DNA of 64,000 nucleotides from Mariprofundus sp. KV. Its GTDB lineage: Bacteria; Pseudomonadota; Zetaproteobacteria; Mariprofundales; Mariprofundaceae. The stretch covers positions 1 through 64,000 of the forward strand of contig NZ_VWNB01000003.1 of the NCBI RefSeq assembly GCF_013387475.1. Reading direction: 5' to 3'. The translations under genes and the position numbers were made by a program. Of this stretch, positions 27,118-35,284 are shown in pieces. How positions within the stretch are numbered: the first letter of the stretch is position 1; every line of letters starts with the position of its first letter. The notes beneath the pieces were generated by a model, which was not told the DNA's origin, did not search any database, and saw only the letters and a list, made by a program, of their open reading frames with translations.

Positions 27118-27900
27118 TTGAAGATAGTCAGAGTAGATCAGATAGAGCGCGGGATGGCATATGCCGAGGCCTGTTTTGAGACCTTTCGGGTGATCGATGG
27201 CTGCTGTTTTGCATGGCCTGCGCATCAGCGGCGTCTGGCAATAGGCCTCTCGGAGTTCGGCATTGAGCTTGCTGATGATGACTGTCGGAGCCTCTATGAG
27301 GCTACAGTTGAGGCTGCTGCTGCGATTGGATCTGATGCTCTGGTTAGGGTTACCGTTACTGGCGGTGAAGCGGGGTGGGGATTGATCAATAAATCAATAT
27401 CTCCTGCGGCCTATATTCAGGCCATGGCGTATGCCGGTTATAGCGGACCTGTCAGCCTGCGTTTGAAACGCTGGCCATTTCCACTGAAACAGAAACGGGC
27501 CAAGTTCTGCTCAGATTATGCTGAAACCCTGCGTGCCTTGAACGGTTCAAAAGATATTGATCTTCTGTTTGAGCGGGATGGTATGCTGATAGCTGCAGCG
27601 ACAGCGAATCTGCTGCTCTATCGAAGAGGGCGATGGTGGACACCTGTCTCAGGAGATGGCGTGCTGCCGGGTGTGATTCGCGGTGCTTTGATTGAAGCCG
27701 GTGTGGTTGTGGAGACGGAGTGTCCGCTTGCCTGGCTTGATGATTGTGAGGCAGTGGCTTTGAGCAATAGCGGTCAGTTTGTTCGCAGGGTGGCCGAAAT
27801 CACTGACATCAAGCGTTTTGATATTGAACATTGCGCATTTGATGAACTGTCGCAGGTATTGGTCGGAGAAGCCGGTCTGCCGAAGGATTGGATTGTATGA
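27118..27900 (+). CDS. pabC: Aminodeoxychorismate lyase-like class IV aminotransferase
   Basis: 260 residues, TTG start with AAGGA 7 bases upstream. Class IV PLP fold: 'YAEACFETFRVIDG' near the N-terminus, the likely PLP lysine in 'KRAKFCSDYAETLRAL', and 'SGDGVLPGVIRGALIEA' (phosphate binding, P-G-x-x-R). In folate synthesis PabC makes p-aminobenzoate. The assignment over D-amino-acid or branched-chain aminotransferase rests on the coupled mltG gene, as in the common pabC-mltG-tmk-holB order. Here tmk-holB are about 8 kb away. The ATG of mltG overlaps its TGA. Confidence 0.75.
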   Translation: MKIVRVDQIERGMAYAEACFETFRVIDGCCFAWPAHQRRLAIGLSEFGIELADDDCRSLYEATVEAAAAIGSDALVRVTVTGGEAGWGLINKSISPAAYIQAMAYAGYSGPVSLRLKRWPFPLKQKRAKFCSDYAETLRALNGSKDIDLLFERDGMLIAAATANLLLYRRGRWWTPVSGDGVLPGVIRGALIEAGVVVETECPLAWLDDCEAVALSNSGQFVRRVAEITDIKRFDIEHCAFDELSQVLVGEAGLPKDWIV

Positions 27901-28889
27901 GAAAACTGATTGGCTTATCTCTGTTTGGCGCTGTGCTGCTGCTGGGGCTCTGCGGCTGGATGTTCTGGCAGATATCGGCACAGCATCAACCGGCTCAAGC
28001 TGTGGAGCTGGAGATTCCCAAAGGGGCATCAACGATCAAAATAGGCAGGCTTCTACAGGAGCAGGGGGTGATCACCTCAAAGCTAGCCTTCCGGATTGCA
28101 GCACGCCTGCATGGGGTCTCGGCTGGTTTGCAGAGTGGCCTCTACCGCTTTGAAGAGCCTGCCAGCATCAAAGTGATCATTGAGCGCCTTGAACGTGGGG
28201 ATGTGATGCGGTTTCAGGTCACAGTGCCGGAAGGGTTGCGTAATGATGAGATCATCGCGCTACTGGCGAGCAAAACCGGTATCAAAGGTGAGGTGTGGCA
28301 GGCGGAGCTGAATAAGCTGCTGCCGGAGAGCCCTGATGGGCGTCTGCTGCCGGAGACCTATCAGTATACCAAACCTCTTAATCCGGCCGAGCTGTTAAGC
28401 TCAATGATCAAAGCGCAGCAGGTGGTTCTCAACGCCTTGAGTTCTGATCCGGCGGTGCAGGAGCGCTTGCGTATTGCTGCATCAATTATCGAGAAGGAGA
28501 CGATGCTTGATCACGAACGGCCACTGGTTTCAGCAGTGATTCGCAATCGTCTGGTCAAACGTATGCCGCTGCAGATGGATCCAACGGTGATCTACGGTAT
28601 CTGGAAAACAACGGGTACATTTTCAGGCGATATCCGCAAACGCGATCTCTCGGCTGATACGCCGTGGAATACCTACACACGCAGGGGTCTGCCACCAACA
28701 CCGATCGGTAACCCCGGAGCAGCATCACTTAAAGCTGCTGCTGCACCGGCGGATGTCGATTACCTCTTCTTTGTTGCTGATGGCACCGGTGGCCACAAGT
28801 TTGCCGCCACCCATGAGGGGCACCTGGCCAATGTGGAGCAGTGGATCAGGATTGAGCGGCAGAAGAACCGCTCAGACAGTAAAAAATGA
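27897..28889 (+). CDS. mltG: Endolytic murein transglycosylase MltG
   Basis: 330 residues. One N-terminal membrane helix ('KLIGLSLFGAVLLLGLCGWMFW'), a LysM-like region ('EIPKGASTIKIGRLLQEQGVI') and the YceG catalytic domain with the conserved Glu in 'IAASIIEKETML', plus 'QMDPTVIYG' and 'NTYTRRGLPPTPIGNPG'. It cuts nascent glycan strands in the periplasm and so helps set chain length. The ATG overlaps the pabC stop by 4 bases and the stop overlaps the next ATG, so three genes form a tight operon. Confidence 0.93.
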   Translation: MRKLIGLSLFGAVLLLGLCGWMFWQISAQHQPAQAVELEIPKGASTIKIGRLLQEQGVITSKLAFRIAARLHGVSAGLQSGLYRFEEPASIKVIIERLERGDVMRFQVTVPEGLRNDEIIALLASKTGIKGEVWQAELNKLLPESPDGRLLPETYQYTKPLNPAELLSSMIKAQQVVLNALSSDPAVQERLRIAASIIEKETMLDHERPLVSAVIRNRLVKRMPLQMDPTVIYGIWKTTGTFSGDIRKRDLSADTPWNTYTRRGLPPTPIGNPGAASLKAAAAPADVDYLFFVADGTGGHKFAATHEGHLANVEQWIRIERQKNRSDSKK

Positions 28890-29152
28890 CGGATGAGCCA
28901 ACCCTGATCATTGAGATCGAACTACCGGTTAAACTCTCCTTTCGCTTTCAGATGCTGCTTGAGGGTGAGGATGGTTTGGCTGTTGTGCGCTGCTACGATC
29001 CTGAGCATAAAAAGCAGCAGCTCTGGACGACACCTTCGCAGCGTGATGAGTTGCTCGGCTGGTTACAATCACTGCCCGCTGTTTTTCAACTGAAGGTATT
29101 GGATCAGTGGCTTTGGGGCAGCAGGCAATCCGATAGCAGGTCGCGCGCTTAA
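28886..29152 (+). CDS. Small conserved protein, 88 aa (possibly DUF4911-like)
   Basis: Starts within the mltG stop (ATGA), so it is translated with mltG. The sequence ('LIIEIELPVKLSFRFQMLLEGEDGLAVVRCYDPEHKKQQLWTTPSQRDELLGWLQSLP') looks like a small alpha/beta domain with no membrane or signal segment. A link to DUF4911 is suspected from its shape and length only. Function unknown. Confidence 0.65.
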   Translation: MTDEPTLIIEIELPVKLSFRFQMLLEGEDGLAVVRCYDPEHKKQQLWTTPSQRDELLGWLQSLPAVFQLKVLDQWLWGSRQSDSRSRA

Positions 29153-29180
29153 ACTGCTTGCCACGCTGTAAGCAGCCCCC

Positions 29181-29594
29181 TTATTCGATCACTTTTTTAC
29201 GCAGGGACTTCTTTTCACCGCGTCTGAGTTTGGACTCCAGACGCCGCTTTTTAGCTGCCAGTGAAACTCTGGTTGGTCGTCGCTTTTTCTGCACAACCAT
29301 AATCGATTGAATCAGCGCCTGTAGCCGTAGCAGGGCATCGGCTCTGTTCTGCTCCTGACTGCGGAACTGCTGGGCTTTGATGATGATAATACCATCAGCC
29401 GTAATACGGCGATCCTTGAGCTGCATGAGACGCTCTTTGTAAGCCTCCGGCAGTGATGAGGCGTTGATATCAAAGCGCAGGTGAATGGCACTGGAGACCT
29501 TATTGACGTTTTGGCCACCGGCACCCTGAGCGCGTATGGCTGTGATCTCGATTTCTGCATCGGGAATGCAGAGAGAGGCGGAGATCTCCAGCAT
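29181..29594 (-). CDS. arfB: Alternative ribosome-rescue factor ArfB (YaeJ)
   Basis: 137 residues, close to E. coli ArfB (140). It has the peptidyl-tRNA hydrolysis GGQ motif in 'IRAQGAGGQNVNKVSSAIHLRF' and a lysine/arginine-rich tail ('KKRRPTRVSLAAKKRRLESKLRRGEKKSLRKK') that enters the empty mRNA channel of stalled ribosomes. The codon-recognition domains of RF1/RF2 are absent. Its ATG overlaps the last base of the upstream exonuclease gene stop. Confidence 0.92.
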   Translation of the reverse strand: MLEISASLCIPDAEIEITAIRAQGAGGQNVNKVSSAIHLRFDINASSLPEAYKERLMQLKDRRITADGIIIIKAQQFRSQEQNRADALLRLQALIQSIMVVQKKRRPTRVSLAAKKRRLESKLRRGEKKSLRKKVIE

Positions 29595-30511
29595 CAGTCT
29601 ACCGTGAACTCCCTGACTGAATAGCGCTCTCTTGCCGTGATATCCTTAAAGATGAAGGCAGGTGTCTTGCCACTGTAGATGGTGTCGGTGAGCCACTGCT
29701 GCTCAGCTTCAATTTCGGCCTCGGCAACGGATTTGCTCCACACTCCTTTCTTCTGTTTACCATGATCGCTGTAGATGAAATCGGCCATCCAGCGGTAACC
29801 ACGGGCTTTGAGATCATCCTTTCTGTCGAAGGGGGCACCCGTGGCGAAAAAGCGGCGGCTCTTCTCGCGAGCATGGGCGAGCAGGGCGCTCATCGCCAGG
29901 GTGCCGGAGCAGGGCAGCGGTTTGGTGAGCAGATGCAGGGTGGCCTGAGCATCATTCACTGCCCTGTGTCCGTCGAAATAGTAGCCCATTTTATAGGCAA
30001 TATAGTCGAGTTTAAGGCTGGCGATATCCTCATCCATCCAGTTGATATCATTGAAGGTGCAGCCCCAGTTGGCTTCAGCAGTGAGTGGCAGACGACGCTC
30101 CAGCATCTGACGGTCAAAGGCTGAATTGTGGGCAATAATCAGATCGGCTTTCTGCAGCCAGAGGTTGATCTGATCATCATCGAGCTCCTCTCCTTTAACC
30201 ATCGCATCGGTAATGCCTGTAATCTGAATAATGATATCCTGCAACGGCTCCAGCGGATCTTCAAAGCCCCCATAGCTGTGCAGAATACGGTATATCAGGC
30301 CTGTATGCGCATCATATTCAAACGCGATAAAACCCAGTTCGATGATGGCATCATTGGCGGTATCCAGCCCGGTTGCTTCAGTATCAATAACAATGCCGAT
30401 GCGCGGGGTGGATGGCTGCCCCTGATTGTAACGCTCGGGGGCATTGAGCCGTTCAATAACCCTGTACTGGCCGGAAGCTTCCAGATGTTTAATTGCTTCA
30501 ATATCATTCAT
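29594..30511 (-). CDS. DnaQ-like 3'-5' exonuclease (DEDDh)
   Basis: 305 residues from ATG 30511, preceded by a GGGGTGG stretch. Exonuclease motifs: ExoI 'IVIDTEATGLDTANDAIIELGFI' (Asp, Glu), ExoII 'LIIAHNSAFDRQML' (Asp), ExoIII 'DGHRAVNDAQATLHLL' (His, Asp). The C-terminal part after residue 220 ('RKDDLKARGYRWMADFIYSDHGKQKKGVWSKSVAEAE...') is an extension rich in aromatic and basic residues found in relatives of this size. Probably acts on single-stranded DNA or RNA ends; not the polymerase III epsilon subunit proper. Overlaps arfB by one base. Confidence 0.85.
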   Translation of the reverse strand: MNDIEAIKHLEASGQYRVIERLNAPERYNQGQPSTPRIGIVIDTEATGLDTANDAIIELGFIAFEYDAHTGLIYRILHSYGGFEDPLEPLQDIIIQITGITDAMVKGEELDDDQINLWLQKADLIIAHNSAFDRQMLERRLPLTAEANWGCTFNDINWMDEDIASLKLDYIAYKMGYYFDGHRAVNDAQATLHLLTKPLPCSGTLAMSALLAHAREKSRRFFATGAPFDRKDDLKARGYRWMADFIYSDHGKQKKGVWSKSVAEAEIEAEQQWLTDTIYSGKTPAFIFKDITARERYSVREFTVD

Positions 30512-30582
30512 TTTGCCACCCCGAATCCCCTGTTTATAGGGGCAACACTGCACGTCGCGACGAGAAAATAAAATCGAACCGC

Positions 30583-30606
30583 GAATGGACGCCAATTAAC
30601 ACGGAT
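30583..30606. repeat. Degenerate 'CGCGAATGGACGC' intergenic repeat
   Basis: The stretch CGCGAATGGACGCCAATT followed by AACACGG resembles a short sequence widely scattered between genes in environmental proteobacteria. Only one copy is seen here, in the gap before phzF, so the call rests on general recall. Confidence 0.3.
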
Positions 30607-30691
30607 CAGAACCTTCTTTAGGCAATGGCTGTTCACTGTTCAGTTAATGATGGCATAGTGACGACATCATTGAGACGTAACGGGGGAAACG

Positions 30692-31471
30692 ATGAAGCTG
30701 CCCATTTATCAAATAGACGCATTCGCCTCAAAACCGTTTGAGGGAAATCCTGCTGCGGTTTGTCCGCTCGATGCATGGCTTCCCGATGCTTTGATGCAGT
30801 TGATCGCGGAGGAGAATAACCTCTCGGAGACCGCCTTTTTTGTGGTAACAGAGGAGGGGGTTCATATCCGCTGGTTTACTCCGACCTGTGAGGTTGATCT
30901 CTGCGGCCATGCTACGCTGGCAGCAGCCTATGTGCTGTTTGAGTGTCTCGGTTTTGATCAGGATACCATTGTATTTGATTCACGATCCGGTTTGTTGCCG
31001 GTAACCCGAGAGGGGGAGCTGCTGCTGCTCGATTTTCCCGCCCAGCCTGCTGAGGCTTGTGAGACACCCATCCAGATTCAACACGCCTTTGGCACCGAAC
31101 CTGTCGCATGCCTCAGAGCTGAGGATTATCTGGTGGTCTTTGAGCTTGAGGAGGACCTGCTGCTGGCTGATCCGAACCTTGAGCTGCTCAGAGAGCTTGA
31201 TGGGCGAGGGGTGATTCTCACGGCGCCATCAGACACCTATGATTTTGTCTGCCGCTTTTTTGCACCCAAATTTGGCATTGATGAAGATCCGGTTACCGGC
31301 TCCTCCTTTACGCAGTTGGCTCCCTACTGGGCCGCCCGTTTGGGCCGCTCAAAGCTTTTTGCCAAACAGCACTCCAGTCGTGGCGGCGAGGTGAGGTGTG
31401 AACTCGATGGTGATCGCGTGTTGATTGCCGGTGGTGCGGTAAAATATATGCAGGGTGAGATCGAAATTTAA
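30692..31471 (+). CDS. PhzF-family isomerase
   Basis: 259 residues. The PhzF/diaminopimelate-epimerase-like fold is clear: 'IYQIDAFASKPFEGNPAAVCPLD' and the catalytic Glu in 'EENNLSETAFFV', then 'IRWFTPTCEVDLCGHATLAAAYVLFE' and 'DEDPVTGSSFTQLAPYWAARLG'. There are no phenazine genes nearby, so it is one of the many housekeeping or unknown-substrate homologues. The stop codon touches the GTG of the DsbA-like gene, so the two are probably co-transcribed. Confidence 0.88.
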   Translation: MKLPIYQIDAFASKPFEGNPAAVCPLDAWLPDALMQLIAEENNLSETAFFVVTEEGVHIRWFTPTCEVDLCGHATLAAAYVLFECLGFDQDTIVFDSRSGLLPVTREGELLLLDFPAQPAEACETPIQIQHAFGTEPVACLRAEDYLVVFELEEDLLLADPNLELLRELDGRGVILTAPSDTYDFVCRFFAPKFGIDEDPVTGSSFTQLAPYWAARLGRSKLFAKQHSSRGGEVRCELDGDRVLIAGGAVKYMQGEIEI

Positions 31472-32095
31472 GTGGTGAAGCTCTACTATGTGCATGATCC
31501 GATGTGCAGCTGGTGCTGGGCATTTCGTCCTCTCTGGCAGCGCTTGAAAGAGCAGTTGCCGCAGCGCGTGCGTGTAACCTCGCTACTGGGTGGTTTAGCT
31601 GCAGACTCTATGCTGCCTATGGAGCCCGAGATGCAGCAGCATATCCGGAAGCACTGGCGTACCATTGAGAAACGTGTTCCCGGCACGCCCTTCAACTTTG
31701 AGTTCTGGCAGTGCTGCACTCCCAGACGCTCAACCTATCCCGCCTGCAGGGCTGTGATTGCGGCCAGATCTCAGAATGACTCTAAAGAGGAGGCGATGAT
31801 TCTGGCTATTCAGCAGGCCTACTATCTTAAGGCTACCAACCCCTCGGATGATGAGGTTCTCATCGATTGTGCCGGGTCGATTGGTCTGGATGAGAAGCAG
31901 TTCGCTGCTGATTTGAACAGCCCTGAAACTAAGCAGCAGTTGCTTCATGAGATTGCATTGAGTCGAAGCATCGGGGCGCAAGGATTTCCCGGCCTTGTTT
32001 TAGACGTTGATGGAAGCTTTCACCCGATAGCGGTGGATTACAGGGATGCGGAGAGAGTGTTGAGCCGGATTGATCAAATACTTTCTCAGTGTTAA
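31472..32095 (+). CDS. DsbA-family thioredoxin-fold protein (FrnE-like), cytoplasmic
   Basis: 207 residues. The redox motif C-S-W-C is in 'VHDPMCSWCWAFRPLWQRLK', followed by the inserted helical domain and the cis-Pro region 'GAQGFPGLVLDVDG'. No signal peptide is present, so it works in the cytoplasm, unlike true DsbA. GTG at 31472 begins immediately after the phzF stop (31469-31471); a second GTG at 31475 is equally possible. Substrate unknown. Confidence 0.85.
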   Translation: MVKLYYVHDPMCSWCWAFRPLWQRLKEQLPQRVRVTSLLGGLAADSMLPMEPEMQQHIRKHWRTIEKRVPGTPFNFEFWQCCTPRRSTYPACRAVIAARSQNDSKEEAMILAIQQAYYLKATNPSDDEVLIDCAGSIGLDEKQFAADLNSPETKQQLLHEIALSRSIGAQGFPGLVLDVDGSFHPIAVDYRDAERVLSRIDQILSQC

Positions 32096-32169
32096 CAATT
32101 TATAAAGGGGTATGCCGGGGCCTAGCCCTGTTATCGTTAGCGTCGTTATGCAATGACAGGGGTGTTCCG

Positions 32170-32568
32170 ATGATCAAAGCTGTGCTGTTAAAGATATTTC
32201 GTGAAGGTGTGGGAGGCTTGATGGCTTTCATCAGCTTTTTAACCCGTCCCCGCAAGATAAAACGCAGTGCCGGGGAGCAGGCTGAGGTGGCTGAAAAAGC
32301 GGCCTCCATGTCGCTGTATCAATACTTTGCCTGTCCGTTCTGCATCAAAACGCGCCGTGCTGTTCATCGTTTGAATATCCCTGTTGAGTATCGTGATGCC
32401 CAGCCTCGCGATGGCGAACATCGCAAGGTTTTAGCGCAGCAGGGTGGTCAGATTAAGGTGCCATGCCTGCGCATCGACAAGGGTGATGAAGTGATCTGGA
32501 TGTATGAGTCCAATGATATTATCGCCTACCTGAATCAGCAGTTTGATCCCGCTTTGGCTGCTGCTTAA
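32170..32568 (+). CDS. Glutaredoxin with hydrophobic N-terminal extension
   Basis: 132 residues from ATG 32170. A leading segment of about 45 residues ('MIKAVLLKIFREGVGGLMAFISFL' and a basic stretch) may associate with the membrane. The glutaredoxin domain follows with the dithiol motif C-P-F-C in 'YFACPFCIKTRRAVHRLNIPVEYRD' and 'IKVPCLRID' (cis-Pro) and a GST-N-like end 'MYESNDIIAYLNQQF'. It reduces disulfides using glutathione. Stands alone. Confidence 0.88.
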   Translation: MIKAVLLKIFREGVGGLMAFISFLTRPRKIKRSAGEQAEVAEKAASMSLYQYFACPFCIKTRRAVHRLNIPVEYRDAQPRDGEHRKVLAQQGGQIKVPCLRIDKGDEVIWMYESNDIIAYLNQQFDPALAAA

Positions 32569-32679
32569 CTACCCTCATTCTCTGAAGTTCTGAGTTGTAA
32601 AAATCTATATCCTTTCCTGATTTAGCTTGCAAAGGTGCAAGCAGTGCTTCACAGTGTGTTTGCTTATTCTGGAGGGGTT

Positions 32680-33579
32680 ATGAATGCAAAAGGTGTGTCA
32701 CTGAATGATGAGTTCGGTATCAAGGGGCAGTTGGCCTTCCGCGATGCCGGTGATGGCTTTATTGTGATCGATATCGATAACAGCCACTGCACGGCAAGCA
32801 TCGCGCTGCAGGGTGCACATCTTATGACATGGACTCCGAGAGGAGAGCAGCCGGTCATCTGGATGTCGCCAGTGGCCAAACTCGCTCACGGCAAATCGAT
32901 TCGTGGCGGCGTGCCGATCTGCTGGCCGTGGTTCGGCGCTCATGCCACAGAGAGCAGCTTTGGCGGTCACGGCTTTGCCCGCACCGTAGACTGGGATGTG
33001 ATCGGCACAGAAGCCCTTGATGATGGCTCCACCCAGATCAGTTTCGCGATTGCCAATATCAACAGGGAGCAGTGGCCGCATCAGGCACCTGCTGAGATAC
33101 ATATGACCATCGGCCTTGTGCTGGAGATGGCACTGGTCACAGAGAATCAGGGTGATGAAACGATCACTGTTGGCGATGCGCTGCACACCTATTTTTGCGT
33201 TGGTGATGTGAGTAAAACCACCATTCGCGGACTGGCCGATTGTGACTATATCGACAAAGTGGGTGAGACAGCTCGCAGAAAACAGGCCGGTGATATCAGT
33301 ATCGCTGCAGAGGTGGATCGAATCTATCTGGATCAGGGGCAGGATGTGGTGATTGAAGATCCGGTTCTGGAGCGTGAAATCCGTATTGAGAAGCAGGGCA
33401 GTCACTCAACCATCGTGTGGAATCCGTGGATTGATAAAACCCTGAAAATGGGTGATTTCGGGTCGGATGACGGGTATCTGGGCATGGTCTGTGTCGAAAG
33501 TGCCAATGCCGATGAGGATGTCGTTGAACTGGCACCCGGTGAGTCACACAGCCTGTGGGTGCGCTACAGTGTCGAATAA
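32680..33579 (+). CDS. D-hexose-6-phosphate mutarotase-like (YeaD)
   Basis: 299 residues from ATG 32680 (GGAGGGG site). The aldose-1-epimerase superfamily is shown by 'ASIALQGAHLMTWTPRGEQPVIWMSP', 'KSIRGGVPICWPWFGAH', 'FGGHGFARTVDWDV' (catalytic-region His) and 'TIVWNPWIDKTLKMGDFGSDDGYLGMVCVESAN' (Glu near the end). YeaD-type members interconvert alpha and beta glucose-6-phosphate. The next gene probably starts inside its last codons. Confidence 0.9.
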   Translation: MNAKGVSLNDEFGIKGQLAFRDAGDGFIVIDIDNSHCTASIALQGAHLMTWTPRGEQPVIWMSPVAKLAHGKSIRGGVPICWPWFGAHATESSFGGHGFARTVDWDVIGTEALDDGSTQISFAIANINREQWPHQAPAEIHMTIGLVLEMALVTENQGDETITVGDALHTYFCVGDVSKTTIRGLADCDYIDKVGETARRKQAGDISIAAEVDRIYLDQGQDVVIEDPVLEREIRIEKQGSHSTIVWNPWIDKTLKMGDFGSDDGYLGMVCVESANADEDVVELAPGESHSLWVRYSVE

Positions 33580-34369
33580 GATCATCAGGCTCCTGCTTCC
33601 AGCCCTGCTTCTGTCGCTGATAAGTCTGACTGCAGATGCTCAGGTGCAGAGCAGAGAGATATCGTATCAGGTAGGTAGCAGGGAATTTACCGGTTATCTG
33701 GCATATGACGATAGCATCAGTGGTAAGCGACCGGGCATACTCGTGGTACATGAGTGGTGGGGGCATAACGCTTATGCGCGCAAACGGGCTGAGATGCTGG
33801 CTGAGTTAGGTTATACAGCCTTTGCACTGGACATGTACGGCACTGGCAAGATTGCCGACCATCCCGATGATGCAAAAGTGTTTATGCGTGCAGTGATGGG
33901 TGATCTTCCCGAGATGAAGAAGCGCTTTGAAGCGGGATTGAATATCCTGATAAGCCATCCGAGTGTGAACTCCGAAAAGACGGCAGCTATCGGTTACTGC
34001 ATGGGTGGCGGTATCGCGTTGAATATGGCCAGGGGCGGTGCCGATCTGGATGGCGTTGTGGTCTTCCACGGCTCTCTTGCAGCCAAAGAGCCGGTAGCGT
34101 CAGGGCAGGTCAAAGCCGAAATCATGGTCTTCACAGGTGCAGCAGACCCCTTTATTCCGCGTGCGCAGGTGCTGGAGTTCGAGAGAGAGATGAACGCTGC
34201 AGGTGTGACCTACACAGTGACAACTTATCCCGATGCCAAGCACAGTTTTACCAACCCTCAAGCCGATAGTTTTGGCGAGCGTTTTGACATGCCGATGGGT
34301 TACGACAGAGCCGCCGATGAAGACTCCTGGCAGCAGATGTTACAGCTCTTCGAGAGAATTTTCAGATAA
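33569..34369 (+). CDS. Dienelactone hydrolase family protein, exported
   Basis: 266 residues from GTG 33569, which overlaps the mutarotase end by 11 bases. The signal peptide 'IIRLLLPALLLSLISLTADA' directs it to the periplasm. Alpha/beta hydrolase with 'GILVVHEWWGHNAYARKRAEMLAELGY', nucleophile Cys in 'AAIGYCMGGGIALNMA', Asp in 'VFTGAADPFIP' and His in 'PDAKHSFTNP', as in dienelactone hydrolases (Cys-Asp-His triad). A signal peptide is unusual for the aromatic-degrading enzymes, and there are no catechol genes nearby, so the substrate is open. Confidence 0.85.
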   Translation: MSNKIIRLLLPALLLSLISLTADAQVQSREISYQVGSREFTGYLAYDDSISGKRPGILVVHEWWGHNAYARKRAEMLAELGYTAFALDMYGTGKIADHPDDAKVFMRAVMGDLPEMKKRFEAGLNILISHPSVNSEKTAAIGYCMGGGIALNMARGGADLDGVVVFHGSLAAKEPVASGQVKAEIMVFTGAADPFIPRAQVLEFEREMNAAGVTYTVTTYPDAKHSFTNPQADSFGERFDMPMGYDRAADEDSWQQMLQLFERIFR

Positions 34370-34429
34370 ACATAAAGCCTTCTGGCATGCTGTATCGCTA
34401 GAGATACTCTCCTTCGGTAAGTAAAAAAA

Positions 34430-34453
34430 TGTCTCCCATAACGATGGGAGACA
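34430..34453 (-). terminator. Terminator of the glycine-zipper gene
   Basis: Perfect 10-bp stem (TGTCTCCCAT / ATGGGAGACA) with loop AACG. On the minus strand it is followed by seven T residues, placing it directly downstream of the 34481-34858 gene. Confidence 0.88.
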
Positions 34454-34480
34454 CCTTATCGAAAAGCTCGCTTGCTGGTT

Positions 34481-34858
34481 TTAGTCTCTCTCACCACGCT
34501 CATGCCTGTAGCTGCGATACCTGTTGCTGTTGCGATCATGGTTACGATTATAAGATGGCCTATGCACACGGTGCTCGGAGTGATGCGTGACCGGCCTGTA
34601 GTGTGCGCGTGGCTGCTGCTGAACAACATAAGCTGGCTGGTGCTGACTTGCGAAGAGTGCTCCGGCAATGGTGCCCAGAACTGCACCGAAAACGGCCCCC
34701 TCAACGACCTGATTGTTACTGGAGCCTACGACGGCACCGGTTGTTGCACCGACGATGGCGCCGGTGGCCATAGAGCGATCCTGATAGGAGGCGGCTTGTG
34801 CCAGGGGAGCGGCAAGCAGAGCAGAGGTCAGTAGGGCTGCGGTAATCATTCGTTTCAT
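34481..34858 (-). CDS. Glycine-zipper (2TM) surface or periplasmic protein
   Basis: 125 residues from ATG 34858 (AGGAGAAG site). Signal peptide 'MKRMITAALLTSALLAAPLAQA'. The next part has the glycine-zipper repeat 'ATGAIVGATTGAVVGSSNNQVVEGAVFGAVLGTIAGALFA', with small residues every fourth position that pack helices in membranes. A His/Arg/Tyr-rich hydrophilic tail ('RAHYRPVTHHSEHRVHRPSYNRNHDRNSN') ends the protein. Related to Rick_17kDa/YMGG-type proteins of envelope integrity; no specific function can be given. Confidence 0.85.
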   Translation of the reverse strand: MKRMITAALLTSALLAAPLAQAASYQDRSMATGAIVGATTGAVVGSSNNQVVEGAVFGAVLGTIAGALFASQHQPAYVVQQQPRAHYRPVTHHSEHRVHRPSYNRNHDRNSNRYRSYRHERGERD

Positions 34859-35007
34859 CTTCTTCTCCTGCGGGATGGTTTCCCTCATGTGGAGAACGCT
34901 AACGACTGAAATGTGCGTGAGTGCATCGGCAGTGTAAAATGAGTGCAAAGAAATTGTAAAATTGCGCAGTGAGGAAACGGCTTAATGAGCCGAAATAATC
35001 AGGGCTA

Positions 35008-35130
35008 CTACTTGATGCGATCCACCTGAACCTTAACACTCAACTGCTGCTCACCATTGCCTCGGAAGATTCCCTTCACCGGCGTAACGTCGAAGTAGTC
35101 CCTTCCAATTACAGTGCAGTCATACACTGG
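35008..35130 (-). pseudogene. 3' remnant of a transglutaminase-family protein gene
   Basis: The minus strand reads 'VYDCTVIGRDYFDVTPVKG...' and ends 'QQLSVKVQVDRIK' before a TAG at 35008. This matches the C-terminal end of bacterial transglutaminase-like proteins (G-R-D-Y-x-D-V-x-P-x-x-G). An in-frame TGA lies directly before the fragment and the upstream catalytic part is absent. Only the last 41 codons are left, from a deletion. Confidence 0.75.
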
Positions 35131-35284
35131 TCAGAGCGATGCGTTGGATTTCATCGCTTCAAGCTTGTTAGTGCTACTGAATCTGTCATGCAAGCTAATG
35201 GCGTATTTTTATGGATATCTTTATCATGTTTTCAACAGGTGTCGCTTTATGGTTGATCGAAGCTGAAGCGGGATAAGGAGTGCA

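Noticed and set aside
32625-32642. Hairpin GCTTGCA-AAGG-TGCAAGC before the mutarotase gene
   Set aside because: No T-run follows, and it sits 38 bases before a start with a good ribosome site. No known regulatory element was recognised.
35131-35284. Magnesium riboswitch before mgtE
   Set aside because: No M-box-like paired regions could be built. Only a short GCGATG/CATCGC hairpin is present.
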